Origin: Neoceratodus forsteri
Lineage: Eukaryota > Chordata > Ceratodontiformes > Ceratodontidae
DNA: 64,000 bases
Direction of reading: 5' to 3'
Assembly: GCA_016271365.2 (NCBI GenBank)
Contig: CM028129.1
Span: 1,007,699,501 to 1,007,763,500, forward strand
Shown here in pieces: positions 11,159 to 21,916 of the stretch. The notes below the pieces were generated by a model. The model was not told where the DNA came from and made no database searches. It was given only the letters and a program-made list of their open reading frames with translations. Both the position numbers and the translations under genes were made by a program. Each line of letters starts with the position of its first letter. Positions within the stretch are counted from its first letter, which is position 1.

Positions 11159-12429
11159 CTTTTTTTTTTTTTTTTTTGCACTGGTCCACCTGGGAAAGTG
11201 ATGGCCCAGCTGCACTGCCCTCCGGAGATTGCACTAGTCCTCAACAATATGGTGACATTCCAGACACAACTGGGAACAGTTTCTACAGGACAAGAAAAGA
11301 CTTAAGGATGACAGTCATTTTAAACCCCTCAGCCACTGTCTAGGTTCTGAGATCGATCATCAGGCATTCTTGAGCAATTATCATAGGATCGGGCTTCCAA
11401 ACACCCAGGCCACCCACACTAGTCAGACAGAGTGATCCAACTGATTTTTGATAGGTTACCAGGTTGAGGGTTTTAGTCAGAATGTGTACACCAGCGACTA
11501 TTGTGTTGTCAAGACAAGGACCCTTTGTCTTTAAGAATGCCTCAATTTCTCTTAAGCACTTGTGCCATGAAGCTAGGGGAAATTATGGGGTAGGGGGAAG
11601 TGAAGTTAGGAAGAAGGTGAATTTCATTGTTGTTTGCCACTGAGAACCAGGTGGATGAGCTCTTGGGGATGGGGCAACAATAGGGGAGCAAAGGCATAAG
11701 GGATGTTGCCTCTGGGGATGTGAACCGCAGTGTCTAGGGGTGTCTTTAAAATATATTAGGGTCATTTTGAGTGTGCAAAGGTTGGGGAAAAAACAAAGAA
11801 AAACCTTTTTGAGAGCGGGGAGTGGGGGCTGGTAGGACTTTTTCATTCTGTACACAACCAGATCAGTTTGGTCTGTCAAGTGAGACTTTCTCTTCTGGGC
11901 CGAGAGGATTGGAAAGGGGAGGACTCTTAGGTGTTGCCTCAAACAGGTTTGTTGCACCTTGGAGTATAAGTGAGAAGAGTAGGGTCTCTTCTGCCAGGCT
12001 TTTGGGGACTAAGATATATCCACCTACCTTTTCCTCAGCTATTTTATATTTACGCTTTTAAGAATGTTGTTTTAAAGATTTCTTTATTGTTCTTGAACAA
12101 ATGCCATTTCTGAATTTTGTTTTCTGTTTTTATTGTGTGTGGTGCCCAGAGCCTCTGGGATTGGGCACCTTAGAAATAAAATTGCCTTGCTTTATTGTTA
12201 TGTGTATTGTTACTGTTTTGTTTTTATATCCTATACAGTTATTGGTGTTTAGCTCTGTAGTTGGATTATATACTTTTTAACTATCACACATGGTATCTTT
12301 GTGACTGTGGTGCTGGAGGCCTATGCTTCCTCGGGGAGGAGGCACTTTTGGATAGGAATATTTGAGGTGGGGGAATAGAATGTGTTTGGAAGGGCATGTC
12401 CTTCCTCCTGACCAACCATAGCATGGTTT
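11159..12429. other. unresolved repeat-like stretch
   Basis: A run of about 19 T at 11,160-11,178 suggests the poly(A) end of a minus-strand retrocopy. Near 12,143-12,185 there is a plus-strand LINE/SINE-like 3' end (TTGGGCACCTTAGAAATAAA followed by a T-rich tail). No protein similarity could be supported. It may be 5' UTR or ORF1 of the downstream L1-like element, but nothing in the sequence proves it. Confidence 0.35.
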
Positions 12430-13204
12430 AATGGCTGAAAAAATCAGTCTGCTCCTGGAATGTCCTGGGTGTCTCCTCTCCGGTGAAGTTCAAGAAAATC
12501 CTGCCTACCCTAAAGAACAACAGAGTGTAAATTGCCATGTTGCAGGAAATGCACCTTACTGTCTCTGAGCATGATAAACTGATTAGGGATAGGGTGGGCA
12601 AATGTTACTCGGCATTCTTTAAGGGTTATAAGCGAGGAGTTGCTATCCTCGTCCACAAATCCCTTAACTTTGCTGAGGAAAGAGTCTTGAGAGATCCGAA
12701 TGAGGGTAGGTACATCTTTGTTTGAAGTATAATAGGTAGGGAAGAGATTACGTTGGGTAATGTTTACGGACCAGCGGTACTTGACCCTACTTTGTTTGAT
12801 AAGGTTCTCTCCATACTCCAGATCTAAGATTTCCCAAACCTGGACCTGACATGGGACTTTAACTGCACCAGATTCCCAGATGGATAGGTCTGGGGTAGAG
12901 ACTGGACTAGAGCCAGCAATGGCTCGTTGGGGGTGGGCCTAAATGAGATGGATCTCTTGGATGCATGGAGGGAGAGTAACCCAGGCACTAGAGAATACAC
13001 ATTTTACTCAGACCCCCACAAGACATGGTCACGTATCGACTATGTATTCCTACCTAGGGCTTGGTATACATGGGTCCTTGACATGCGGTTCAGTCCCATA
13101 TTGGTCTTGGATCACGTTAGGGTCTTGGTCACTTTGCAGATGGCTGGTTCCAGAGAGGGTCCTGGGGCTTGGAGGTCCCTTCCTGTATGCTCCAGAATGA
13201 AAGT
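12430..13204 (+). pseudogene. L1-like AP endonuclease domain, broken
   Basis: The domain starts with SVCSWNVLGVSSPVKFKKIL (12,448-) and continues with AMLQEMHLTVSEHDKLI (LQETHL motif, Thr to Met), RGVAILVHKSLNF and NVYGPAVLDP. It then has LTWDFNCTRFPDG (GDFN-like, Gly lost), TWSRIDYVFLPRA and LVLDHVRVLVTL (SDH-like). This is the order of an exonuclease-endonuclease-phosphatase fold as found in L1-clade ORF2, where it nicks the target site. Stops at about 12,724 and 12,825 break it. Confidence 0.78.
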
Positions 13205-13208
13205 TTAA

Positions 13209-13847
13209 AGAGCAGCTTCCTACTGTCAGCGTTTCTGTTCTCTCTCAGCCTGTTTGATTCCTTACCTGACCAGTACTAAAGTGGCGAAGTCTGGCATAAA
13301 AATCCCTTTTCTAAAAAAAAAAAAAAAAAAAGTTCTATCCTAAGTAAATTTCAAATCACTAGGCTGGCAAAAAGAGCACCATTGACTTCCGGTCCGGGAG
13401 GACACATTGTCGACCCATGCAGCCCTGTTTTGTGATCTCCTGGCAGAGGCTGCAGCACCATTCAGTTCTATGGGGCGGTGATACTCAAATATATTTATAC
13501 CCTTTAGTGCTGGCATTTTATTCTATCAAAGTGATCGATCAACTGGTGGGACCCAATTGGTCGATCGATCACTCTGATAGAATAAAGTCAACACTAAAGT
13601 ATGTTGAAAATGTGACTATGGGGCTGAATGAGAGCGGCAACTCGGCACCTTCATTTTGCAAGATCACAAAACGGGGCTCCATGTAACCCGATAAAGGCGT
13701 ATTTCTGGACGGAAGCCGATTGCCAGCCTGCGACTTGGAAGTTTTCGAGGATAGAACTGATTACAGGAAAGGGATTTTTATGCCAGACTTCATCACACTA
13801 GTACTGGTCAGGTAAAGAATGAAGAGGCTGGAGCAGGTAGCTGCTCT
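13209..13847. repeat. 639-bp long-palindrome (foldback) element flanked by TTAA
   Basis: The two halves are imperfect inverted copies around a centre near 13,545. AGAGCAGC at the left end mirrors GCTGCTCT at the right. Internal matches include GTCTGGCATAAAAATCCC and its complement near 13,780, and CCAATTGGTCGATCGATCAC near the centre. TTAA directly abuts both ends (13,205-13,208 and 13,848-13,851). Known TTAA-duplicating transposons are the piggyBac type, so this may be a non-autonomous relative; no transposase is present. L1-like coding sequence resumes directly on the right. Confidence 0.85.
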
Positions 13848-13851
13848 TTAA

Positions 13852-16800
13852 AGAGTTTCTGTGAGAACAGTGGCTAATATACTGAGGGATTAACAAGGAC
13901 ACTGCCCCAAATAAAACTTACTTTTGGGACACAGGGAAGGCCTTTATGAGGGGGCGATAATAACCTTCATGACTGCACAACACAAGAAGCGCAGGGAGAA
14001 GTTTCAAGAGATGGAACAGAAGGTTAAAGATTTAGAGGCCCAAACTTTTCAAAACCCCTCAGAGGAGGTGAAGGAAACTGAATAGAGAACTAAAGAATGG
14101 GGTGGAGGTTTCACTCCTCCTCCAGTAAAAATTCTATGAATGAGGCAATAAGCCCAGCCCACGTTTAGCTCGACTAGCAAAGGGATGTAGACAATCCGAT
14201 GATATTGCTTCCATCAAGAAGCATACAGGTATTGCCATGGACAAAGGGTAGGAAATTGGAGAGGAGTTTGTACAATTTTACCATAACTCTATACCAGTGA
14301 ATGCCCTGACAGGGAGGCAAGTATGTCTAACTTTCTGAGCTCTTCGAGTTTACCAACCCCGACCCAAGAAAAGGTTGCTGCCCTCAAGAACCCTCTCACC
14401 CTAGTAGAATTGTGTAGGGTGTCTGCTGGGTTGGCTGCCGGGAAGGCGATGGGCCCTGACAATCTACCTGTGGAATACTGTAAGGCACTGGGAGAGGAAG
14501 TCTGGCAGGACATGCTGGATATGTTCCAGGATGCTTTAGAGGAGGGTAGACCTCAGAGGTCATGTGGGCTGGCAGCAATCACAGTGATCCTGAGGTGGGA
14601 GGAACCCTACTGACTGCGCAGCCTACAGATCTTATTTCACTGTTAAATTACGATATTACATTTTTTTTTTTTCATTTTATTCCGGCCCCAGTTCCCTCTG
14701 GGGAGCTCAGCCCCTGCTCAAATGGTGTCCCACCATGCCCAGGCTTACCCAGATGGGTCCACTGGTGGGCACCCTACCCCCAGAAGGACAATGAGTAGCA
14801 TGCCCTGGCAGGCGGACCCCGATGGGGACTGGTGACAGCTGGAGCAGGCGTTGGAGCAGGCGTCATACCCTGGGGACGGAGGTTTTCAAGTGCAGTGATC
14901 CTTGGGAGGCAGGGTGTGCAGTGACACCAATGTCTGTCCTGCCTCCGGCTTAACCAGGCCTGGCCGTCCTACAGTTCCCAGCCTCCACCAGAGGTCGCCG
15001 ACCAGCTAGACTCCCCCAGCGAAGAAGGACAGCCGGCCCTTAGGCAGCTCCCATCCTTCTCTGCCCGGCCGGCCTCCAACTACGGGTCCATTCTTGAATC
15101 TAGGACGTCCTGAAGTCGCAAGCAGTTACCCTGCCACTGCCGGGCGGGCCATCTTGTGATATTAAAATTTCCACTAAGGCTTTGACCCGTAGGCTGGAGG
15201 GATCCTACCTGACCTTGTTGGATACAACCAGATGAGGATCATTAATGGACATCACTCCTTCCATAATGTGAGAAGGCTCTTAAGTGTAATACAGTGGTGG
15301 GTGAAGCATCCAGGAGGAGCCTGCGTGCTCTCCCTGGATGCTGAAAAAGCCTTCGATTTAGAATAAAATGGGGGTACTTGTTTAGGATACTTGAGACTTT
15401 TGGCTTAAGGAAACAGTTTATTAATATGGTCAAACTCTTATATCAGTTACCTTGGGTGAGTGTCCTGGTTAATGGAGAACTTTCTTGGGTATTTGAGTTG
15501 GGAAGGGAACCCGTCAAGGGTGCCCCTGTCCCCACTGCTGTTTACCTTGGCTGTTGAACCCTTGAGGGAGGCAGTCCATGATGAGGCTGTGAGGGGCATA
15601 GAGGAGCCAGGGGAACACGGCAGAAGGTGACTCCCTATGCTGCTGATGTGGTGTTCCTTGTGGAACCCAGCACCTCTATTCCAGAAATCACCTGCATAAT
15701 AGAACAGTTTGTGTACTTTTCTAGTTAAAAAGTTAACTTTGAGAAGTCTGAATTGATGGGTTTTGGATCAGTGCCTATGGGAGGATTTGCGAGGACATAG
15801 GTATGATATCGACCCACCTGACATACCTTTGCATACGAGTGGACCCCTTACTCTTGATGCTATATGATAAACTACAGGCCAATCCTGAGGACTATAAAGA
15901 CCGATTTGAGTAGATGGCAGGGGCTCCCGATTTCTTGGATAGGTCGGATAAACCTCAGCAAGATGAATATCCTCCCCAGAATTCTATATCCTTTACAGAT
16001 GTTACCTTTCGGTTTCAGTAACTAAGTTTGAGAAATCTTAACAAATGGTGTTCAGAGTTTATTTGCGTAGGTAAAAAGCCAAGGGCTAGACTGGCTTGAT
16101 TATGATGCCCCACTGCAAATGGGGTCTCGGATTTCCAGACTTTGCGTTGTACTCCTGGGCGGCTCAGCTTAGGTTAATGTCTGAATGTGTCGGGGAGTGC
16201 CTAGGTTTCTCTGGATTGAATGGTGACCAACTCCCTCACACCTGATCCAAGAGAACGCGAGAGCCTAAAAACGTTTGGCAGAGGAGGCACCACTGGTGGG
16301 GCACATGATGGTAGCTTGGGATAAAGTGAAATATGTCAAGGCAAGTGAGGTTAAGACCATTCTAGCCGCAGTAGTGCAAAACCCAGAATTCTTGCTGGGT
16401 CTGGAAGATCTAGGCTTTTTAAAATGGAAACAGGGAGGAGTGACCTGCCTGGGAGATTTGTACCAGAGGGGAGGTTTCAAAGACTTTGACATGATTCAAA
16501 ACCAGTTGAGGGTCTCCCACAATCACCAATTCAGATACTTGCAAGACTGGGTACGGCGTATGGACAGGTTATCCCCTGATTCATCCCCACTTTTTAGTAT
16601 TGAATGAGTATACCGGATAGAGTAAATACGAAGGGTGCTCTTGTAAGAGAATATAAAATATTGTGTGAACATGCACAGGATCTCTCAGATAAGGTTAAGC
16701 GACAGTGGGAGGTAGACCTGGGCCTTCACATTCCAGAGAAAGCCTGGACCACCATATGTCAATAACACATGAGACTCCTAGCCCTTAACAAATTTAAAGA

Positions 16801-16916
16801 GGCTCAATATAAGTTTCTTCAGTGATTGTGTATGCCACCTCATGTGATAAATAAGTTCCATGTGGAGGTCTCACTGATATGTGGATGCTGCTGCTGTGGG
16901 TACTTATTTCCACTAT
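13852..16916 (+). pseudogene. L1-like ORF2 spacer and reverse transcriptase, broken
   Basis: Blocks in order are YFWDTGKAFMRG (13,920-), RLAKGCRQSDDIASIKKHTG (14,175-) and GLAAGKAMGPDNLPVEYCKA (14,425-). After a SINE insertion come TKALTRRLEG, GGACVLSLDAEKAFDL (15,325-; first catalytic Asp) and GTRQGCPCP-like near 15,510. The YADD motif near 15,640 is degraded. The region TILAAVVQNPEFLLGLEDLG at 16,350 belongs to the post-RT part. Many stops and frame changes make it non-functional. Confidence 0.72.
14659..15157 (-). mobile_element. SINE-A copy 2, inserted in the L1-like RT
   Basis: It lies on the minus strand. The head is at the right (TGGCCCGCC..., then ATTCAAGAATGGACC as B-box-like region near 15,090). 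The tail is a run of 12 T on the plus strand at 14,661-14,672, that is, poly(A) on its own strand. GATATTA is repeated on both sides (14,652-14,658 and 15,158-15,164), a likely target-site duplication. The L1-like frame reads LLNYDI before and DIKISTKALTRRL after, as expected for an insertion. About 500 bp is long for a tRNA SINE. Confidence 0.76.
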
Positions 16917-18373
16917 TCGGGGTGTGTACCTCAGGACTGGAGGATGGCTCATGTGGTGCCCTGCCACAAGAGTGGCCCCAAGGATGAACCGGGAAACTAC
17001 AGACCAGTGAGCCTCACATCCATCGTGGGTAAGCTAATGGAGGCTATCCTGAAGGAGAGGCTGGTGGCCCTCCTAGAGGCCAGAGGACTACAGGACAGCA
17101 GACAGCATGGCTTCATACGTGGCAGATCCTGTCAAACCAACCTGGTCGAGTTCTGTGACTGTGTAACTAGGCAGCTGGACAGGGGCCATGCAGTGGATGT
17201 CCTGTATCTGGACTTCAGTAAGGCATTCGACTCAGTGCCACATGGAAGGCTGGGAAGGAAGTTAGTAGGCACAGGGGCGGGTGCAAAGCTGGTGAGATGG
17301 GTAGGAAACTGGCTGCAGGGAAGGCAACAGAGGGTGGTGGTGGGTGGGGAGCTCTCACACCCAAGGGCGGTGACGAGCGGTGTTCCACAGGGCTCGGTGT
17401 TGGGACCAGTGTTGTTTGGGATATTCATTGCAGACATATGGGACATCAAGCGCAAGATCAGTCTGTTTGCTGATGATACCAAGGTAGGCGCGGTGGTGGA
17501 TGACCTAGGGGGATGGCAGGGGTTGCAGGATGATCTGGCAAAGCTTGAAACCTGGTCAGACACCTGGCAACTGGGCTTTAATGCCAAAAAGTGCAAGGTG
17601 CTGCATTTTGGGATGAAGAACCCAAGGAGGAGTTACCAGCTAGGGGAGTGCAGCTAGCCCAGACAAAGGAGGAGAAGGATCTGGGTGTGCTCATTACAGG
17701 GTCAATGAACAACTCGGCATAATGTAGGAAGGCAGCTGCAAAGGCCAACAAAATGCTGGATTGTATTGCAAGGGTTTATCCTCGAGGAGGGAGGGAGGTG
17801 ATTCTGCCACTGTATGGGTCATTAGTTAGACCACACCTGGAGTACTGCGTGCAGTACTGGCATCCACATATCTGAAGAGGGACATTAAGTTACTGGAGGG
17901 TGCAGCGCAGGCGACAAAAGATGATCAAGGGGCTGGGGACTTATCATACGAGGAGGTTGAAGGAGTTGAACATGTACTCACTGGAGGAGAGGAGAGGCGG
18001 GGTGACATGATTGAAACCTTTAAATACATGAAAGGAATAAACAAGACAGGTACAGAGGGGCTGTTCAAAGTAAGGGAGGGAGGGACACCAGGGCCATGAT
18101 ATGAGACTGGGGCGAGGAAGGTTCAGGAGGAGATGAGGAGACACTTTTTACAGAGAGGGTGGTGGCTGGGTGGAATGCGTTACCTGCTGAAGTGGTATGC
18201 AGTAGAACAGTGGACTGCGTCAAATAAGGGTGGGACAGGACAAGGGGGAGGGTTAATGAAGGGGAAGGGTGGAAGGAAGGGGCAGCTGCAGAATAAGGGG
18301 TGCTAGCTGCACATTCGAACAGACTTGATAGACCTCTAGGCCTTCATCTGCTGGCAAATTTTGTTTGTTCGTA
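16917..18373 (+). mobile_element. CR1-2, 5'-truncated CR1 LINE inside the L1-like element
   Basis: It begins inside the RT (CVPQDWRMAHVVPCHKSG) and runs through the RT C-terminus to a CR1-type 3' end near 18,330-18,373 (GACCTCTAGGCCTTCATCTG, then CAAATTTTGTTTGTTCG). The L1-like C-terminal motif is split across it: GTYFHY just before and SYFWTCPQLQIFW just after. 5' truncation during reverse transcription is the norm for CR1. Confidence 0.82.
16922..17657 (+). pseudogene. CR1-2 reverse transcriptase, long open part
   Basis: About 245 codons are open. RT motifs in order are NYRPVSLTSIVGKLMEAIL, QHGFIRGRSCQTNLVEFCD, DVLYLDFSKAFDSVPHGRLG (first catalytic Asp), TSGVPQGSVLGPVLFGIF and LFADDTKVGAVVDD (17,463-; the two catalytic Asp). 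The thumb then reads WQLGFNAKKCKVLHFG. The N-terminal endonuclease and first RT fingers are absent because of 5' truncation, and the frame shifts at about 17,650. The enzyme would copy LINE RNA at the nicked target. Confidence 0.87.
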
Positions 18374-18650
18374 TTTTTGGACCTGCCCACAACTACAGAT
18401 CTTCTGGGTGGACATCGCACAAGAAATTAACACCATACAGGGGATCAGGATCAACTTGAACCCTACATCAATACTGTTTGGAGTGGAGGCTCAAGAAGGG
18501 AAGGAATAGGATCTGTACCCAAGGGTAGTGCACATTATGCTTTCACTTGCCCTGCAATTTATTTTGAATGCTTGGGTATCTCACAATCAGCCCACTAAGG
18601 ACATCTGACAGGACATCATGAAAAGGGTTCTTCCCCCTGGAGCATCTCTA
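18374..18650 (+). pseudogene. L1-like ORF2 C-terminal segment
   Basis: SYFWTCPQLQIFWVDIAQEI followed by NPTSILFGVEA and ILNAWVSHNQPTKDI is the usual C-terminal pattern of L1/Tx1 ORF2. There a Cys-rich motif is followed by FWxxI and LFG blocks. It is isolated between CR1-2 and CR1-3 and contains stops. It supports the view that both CR1 copies entered one older L1-like element. Confidence 0.62.
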
Positions 18651-18777
18651 GAGTGAGCAAGATGGAAGCTGACCTCAAGAAACTAGAAGAATGGTCTGGA
18701 GTGTGGCAGCTGAGATTTAATGCCAAAAAGTGCAAGGCCATGCACGTAGGAAAGAAAAATCCAAGAAAGGAGTATTA

Positions 18778-18990
18778 CAGTACCTTCAGAAAGTATTCAC
18801 CCCCCTTGGATTTTGTCACATTTTGTTGTGTTACTACCAGAATTTTTAATGCATTGAAATGATTTTTTCCCCCTTGATTCACACAGCATACTCAACAATT
18901 TAAAGGGGCAAAAATATTTTTGTGTAACAAAAATTTATGAAACATTAAAAACTGAAATATCTTGTTTACTTAAGTATTCACCCCCTTGAG
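18778..18990 (+). repeat. Tc1 left inverted repeat with internal direct repeat
   Basis: The outer core is at 18,778-18,810 and the inner copy AAGTATTCACCCCCTTG is near 18,972. Both are transposase-binding-type repeats and pair with the right end at 20,185-20,397. Confidence 0.85.
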
Positions 18991-19047
18991 TCAATACTTT
19001 GTAGAAGCACCTTTGGTAGCAATTACAGCTTTGAGTCTTCTTGGGTA

Positions 19048-20040
19048 TGTCTATATCAGCTTTGCACATCTGGATTTGGGGATTTTCACCCATTCTTCCT
19101 TGCAGATTTGCTCAAGCTCTGTCAAGTTGGATGGGGAGTGTCGGTGAACTGCAGTCTTTAAGTCTTTCCACAGATTCTCAGTGGGATTCAAGTCTGGGTT
19201 TTGGCTGGGCCACTCAAGGACATTCACCTTCTTGTTCTGAAGCCACTCCAGTGTTGCTTTGGCTGTATGCTTGGGGTCGTTGTCCTGTTGGGCAGTAAAT
19301 CTTCGCCCCAGTCCAAGGTCTATTGCAGACTGATGCAGGTTCTCCTCAAGGATGTGCCTGTATTTGGCTCCATTCATTGTTCCCTCTATCCTGACAAGTG
19401 CCCCAGTCCCTGCCGCTGAAAAGCATCCCCATAACATGATGCCACCACCATGCTTCATGGTAGGGATGGTGTTACACGGGTGATGAGCTGTGTTCGGTTT
19501 GGGCCAGGCATAGCGCTTTGCATTCAGGCCAAAGAGTTCAATTTTTGTTTCATCAGACCAGAGAATCTTTTGCCACATGGTCTCTGAGTCTGCCACGTGC
19601 CTTCTTGCAAACTCCAGGCATGCTATTATGTGGCCTTTTCTCAGGAGTGGCTTCCATCTGGCCACTCTCCCATAGAGGCTACATCTGTGAAGTGCTGCAG
19701 AGATTGTTGTCCTCTGGACAGGTTCTCCTATCTCAGCCATGGAACTCTGTAGTTCTGTCAGGGTGGTCATTGGGTTCTTGGTCACTTCCCTGACCAAGGT
19801 CCTTCTTGTCTGGTTGCTCAGTTTGGGAGGACGGCCTGCTCTAGGAAGAGCCTGGGTGGTTCCGTAATCTTTCCATTTCCTGATGATGGACTTGACTGTG
19901 CTCCTGGGAACTTTCAATACCCTAGAAATGTTTTTATACCCCTCCCCAGATCTGTGCCTCCTTACAATTCTATCATGGAGTTCTACGGACAGCTCCTTGG
20001 TCTTCATGGTAGAGTTTCTGCTCTGACATGCACTGTTCAA
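19048..20040 (-). CDS. Tc1-family transposase, stop about 19 codons early
   Basis: The reading frame has 329 codons without internal stop. Tc1 proteins usually begin at an MKTKELS-like sequence, found here at codon 12 (start 20,007). A paired-like DNA-binding region spans roughly residues 12-125: a first helix-turn-helix, then a GRPPKL hinge, then a second helix-turn-helix. The catalytic DD34E triad is Asp163 (WSDETKIE), Asp253 (QQDNDPKH) and Glu288 (NPTENLW). A Gly-rich box (KHGGGIMLWG) is at about 197. The frame ends at a TAG after RCAKLI. The same frame would run about 19 further codons to a normal Tc1 end, so a single substitution truncates the protein. All catalytic residues remain; activity without the tail is unknown. 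Confidence 0.94.
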
Positions 20041-20184
20041 CAGTGGGACCTTATATAGATAGGTGTATTTCCTCTGAAATCATGTCAACCATTTGAACTG
20101 ACCACAGGTGGACTCCATTCAAGTTTAGAATGATCTCACGAGAAATTGGATGCACCTGAGCTCAATTTGGAGTGTCATAGCAAA

Positions 20185-20397
20185 GGGGTGAATACTTATC
20201 AAATCAAGACATTTCAGGTTTTTATTTTAAATTACATGTACAAAAAATTCCAGAAGTTTCATTTCACTTTGACATTATAGAGTAATTTGTGTAGATACGT
20301 GACCAAAAAATCCCATATAAATGTATTTTAATTTGATTTTGCAACATCACAAGATGTGACAAAATCCAAGGGGGGTGAATACTTTCTGAAGGCACTG
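20185..20397 (+). repeat. Tc1 right inverted repeat with internal direct repeat
   Basis: The inner copy AAGGGGTGAATACTT is near 20,184 and the outer copy GGGGGGTGAATACTTTCTGA near 20,370, ending at CACTG|TA. It is inverted relative to the left end. Confidence 0.85.
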
Positions 20398-21058
20398 TAC
20401 CTAGGAGGCGAAAGACTGGCGGCCTCAAACCAGGAACGAGAGATGGAAATCATAATCTCAGACGACTTGAAGGTTAGTAAGCAGTGTGAGAAGGCAGCTT
20501 TGAAGGCCAACAGAATGCTGGACTGCATTGGGTGGAGAATCACGAACAGGAGGAGAGAGGTGGTACTACCACTATATAGATCACTGGTCAGGCCTCACCT
20601 CAGGAAGGACATTGACCAGGTGGAAACAGTACAGAGAAAGGCGACAAAAATGATTCAGGGTCTGCGGTACATGTCCTACGAGGAAAGACTTGGGGAACTG
20701 AATATGTACTCCCTGGAGTGGAGAAGAGGGAGGGGACATGATTGAAACATTCAAGTACATAAAAGGCATTAAGGTACAGGCACGGGAACTTTTTCACTTC
20801 AAGAAGGGCTCCAGGACCAGGGGACATGACCTCAGGCTGCAAGGAGGGAGGTTCTCTACCAGCACCTGGAAGTTTTTCTTCACAGAAAGAGTGGTGGACG
20901 CCTGGAACAGCCTGTCCCAAGAGGTTGTGTGGGTCAGCACTGGGGGAGTGGATTCAAGAATGCATGGGATAGACACAAGGGAGCCCTGACTGCAAACGGC
21001 AACTAGAGTGTCAAAATAGGTCTAAAACAAATGGGCAGACTGCCGTCAACTATGTTTC

Positions 21059-21190
21059 TGTGGCTCTAATTTAGAGGATGGGCAGACAGATTTGAGAGAC
21101 AGTGGGGGCCCATACTTGAACACATTATCCCTCCTGGATGCTGCACTGATTGGATTCTCAAGATAAGAAGCTGCACCCCTTGCTTGGAAC
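21059..21190 (+). pseudogene. probable last codons of the L1-like ORF2
   Basis: FRGWADRFERQWGPILEHI reads after CR1-3 ends. A FxxxWGPxL block closes L1-type ORF2 proteins. It is the only visible continuation of the L1-like element on this side, and the assignment rests on this short motif. From 21,191 to 21,479 nothing further was recognised. Confidence 0.45.
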
Positions 21191-21916
21191 ACTCCACGCA
21201 TAGGAGCATACCTCTCAATTGCTATGAATTCCGCATAGCGCTATGATTTTCACACTCAGATTTACCCTTGCTTCTCACAAGTTTACTGATCTTCTTCATA
21301 ATGTTAGAGGTATTTCTGGAAACACAAACTATTAAATCATTGCACTAAGTTGATAGAAACTTTTCTTATCACCAGCTATATGGAGCCCACTATCTGTAGA
21401 CATATTATTGTTTAAAATAAGAAAGTGCTACACATTCTGACCCTTTGCAATGATTTTTGAAGGCCATTGCTGTGCTGGGAAGGGTATTGTATCACCTGAC
21501 TTTGCTAAACCAGTAGGAGGAGAGAGAGCTTAATTGGGGGTGTGGCTTAGACACTATAAAAACAGGTGACTCAAATTACAACTTCCTGTTGCTAGCCTTT
21601 TTTCTTACTAATTGCCCTCCATCCCACCCAAAGCCAGTTCTACTTTTATAGCCACTGGATCTGACTGTCAACAGGAACTTCCTGTTTGGCAGTAGGAGGG
21701 GAAGGATCATAGAGAAACATTGGTTTTGTCAACCCTAAAGGAAAAAAGTAGCTCACTGTCTCCTCCCCCCCCCCCAGCTGCTAGTGGTCTGACACTGAGG
21801 AAGGAGGCTACTAAAGAAGATAGGAAGTTGCTGTCCCAGAACAGGAAGGGTGAGAGTTGTAAGGAGAGGAGAGAGTAAGCATACAGAGAAACAGGAGAGG
21901 GGACACAAAATGAGAC

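Larger units (their letters stand above)
18778..20397 (-). mobile_element. Tc1/mariner-type DNA transposon, about 1,620 bp
   Basis: Ends are CAGTRCCTTCAGAAAGTATT on both sides in inverted orientation, with the target TA duplicated at 18,776-18,777 and 20,398-20,399. The terminal repeats are about 210 bp long and each holds a second copy of the GTATTCACCCCC core (18,973- and 20,185-). This is the IR/DR arrangement of Sleeping-Beauty-like Tc1 elements. One transposase lies on the minus strand. The two outermost repeats differ by only a base or so over about 40 bp, so this is one of the younger insertions here. Confidence 0.95.
18651..21058 (+). mobile_element. CR1-3, 5'-truncated CR1 carrying a Tc1 element
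   Basis: CR1 RT thumb starts at 18,655 (KMEADLKKLEEWSGVWQLRF, KKCKAMHVGKKNP). It is cut by Tc1 at 18,777 and continues at 20,400 with YLGGERLAASNQ, KQCEKAALKANRMLDCIGW, RREVVLPLYRSLVRPHL, RKATKMIQGL and FTERVVDAWNSLSQEVV. The end near 21,028-21,055 (GGGCAGACTGCCGTC, then TATGTTTCTGTG) is a CR1 3' terminus. Without Tc1, the thumb reads continuously from PRKEY into YLGGERL. Confidence 0.84.
12430..21190 (+). mobile_element. L1/Tx1-like LINE, split by five nested insertions
   Basis: Pieces of one L1-type ORF2 occur in correct order: endonuclease (12,430-13,200), spacer and RT fingers (13,852-14,650), RT palm to thumb (15,160-16,916), C-terminal Cys-containing region (18,374-18,650) and the very end (21,059-21,190). 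They are separated by a TTAA foldback, a SINE, two CR1 copies and, inside the second CR1, a Tc1 element. The ORF2 reads on across several junctions. L1-like clade is judged from the WNVxG endonuclease start, the FWDTxKAFxRG block and the FWTCPxLQxFW C-terminus. Confidence 0.75.

Noticed and set aside
11179..12429. ORF1 of the L1-like element
   Set aside because: No coiled-coil, RNA-recognition or zinc-knuckle pattern could be read in any frame.
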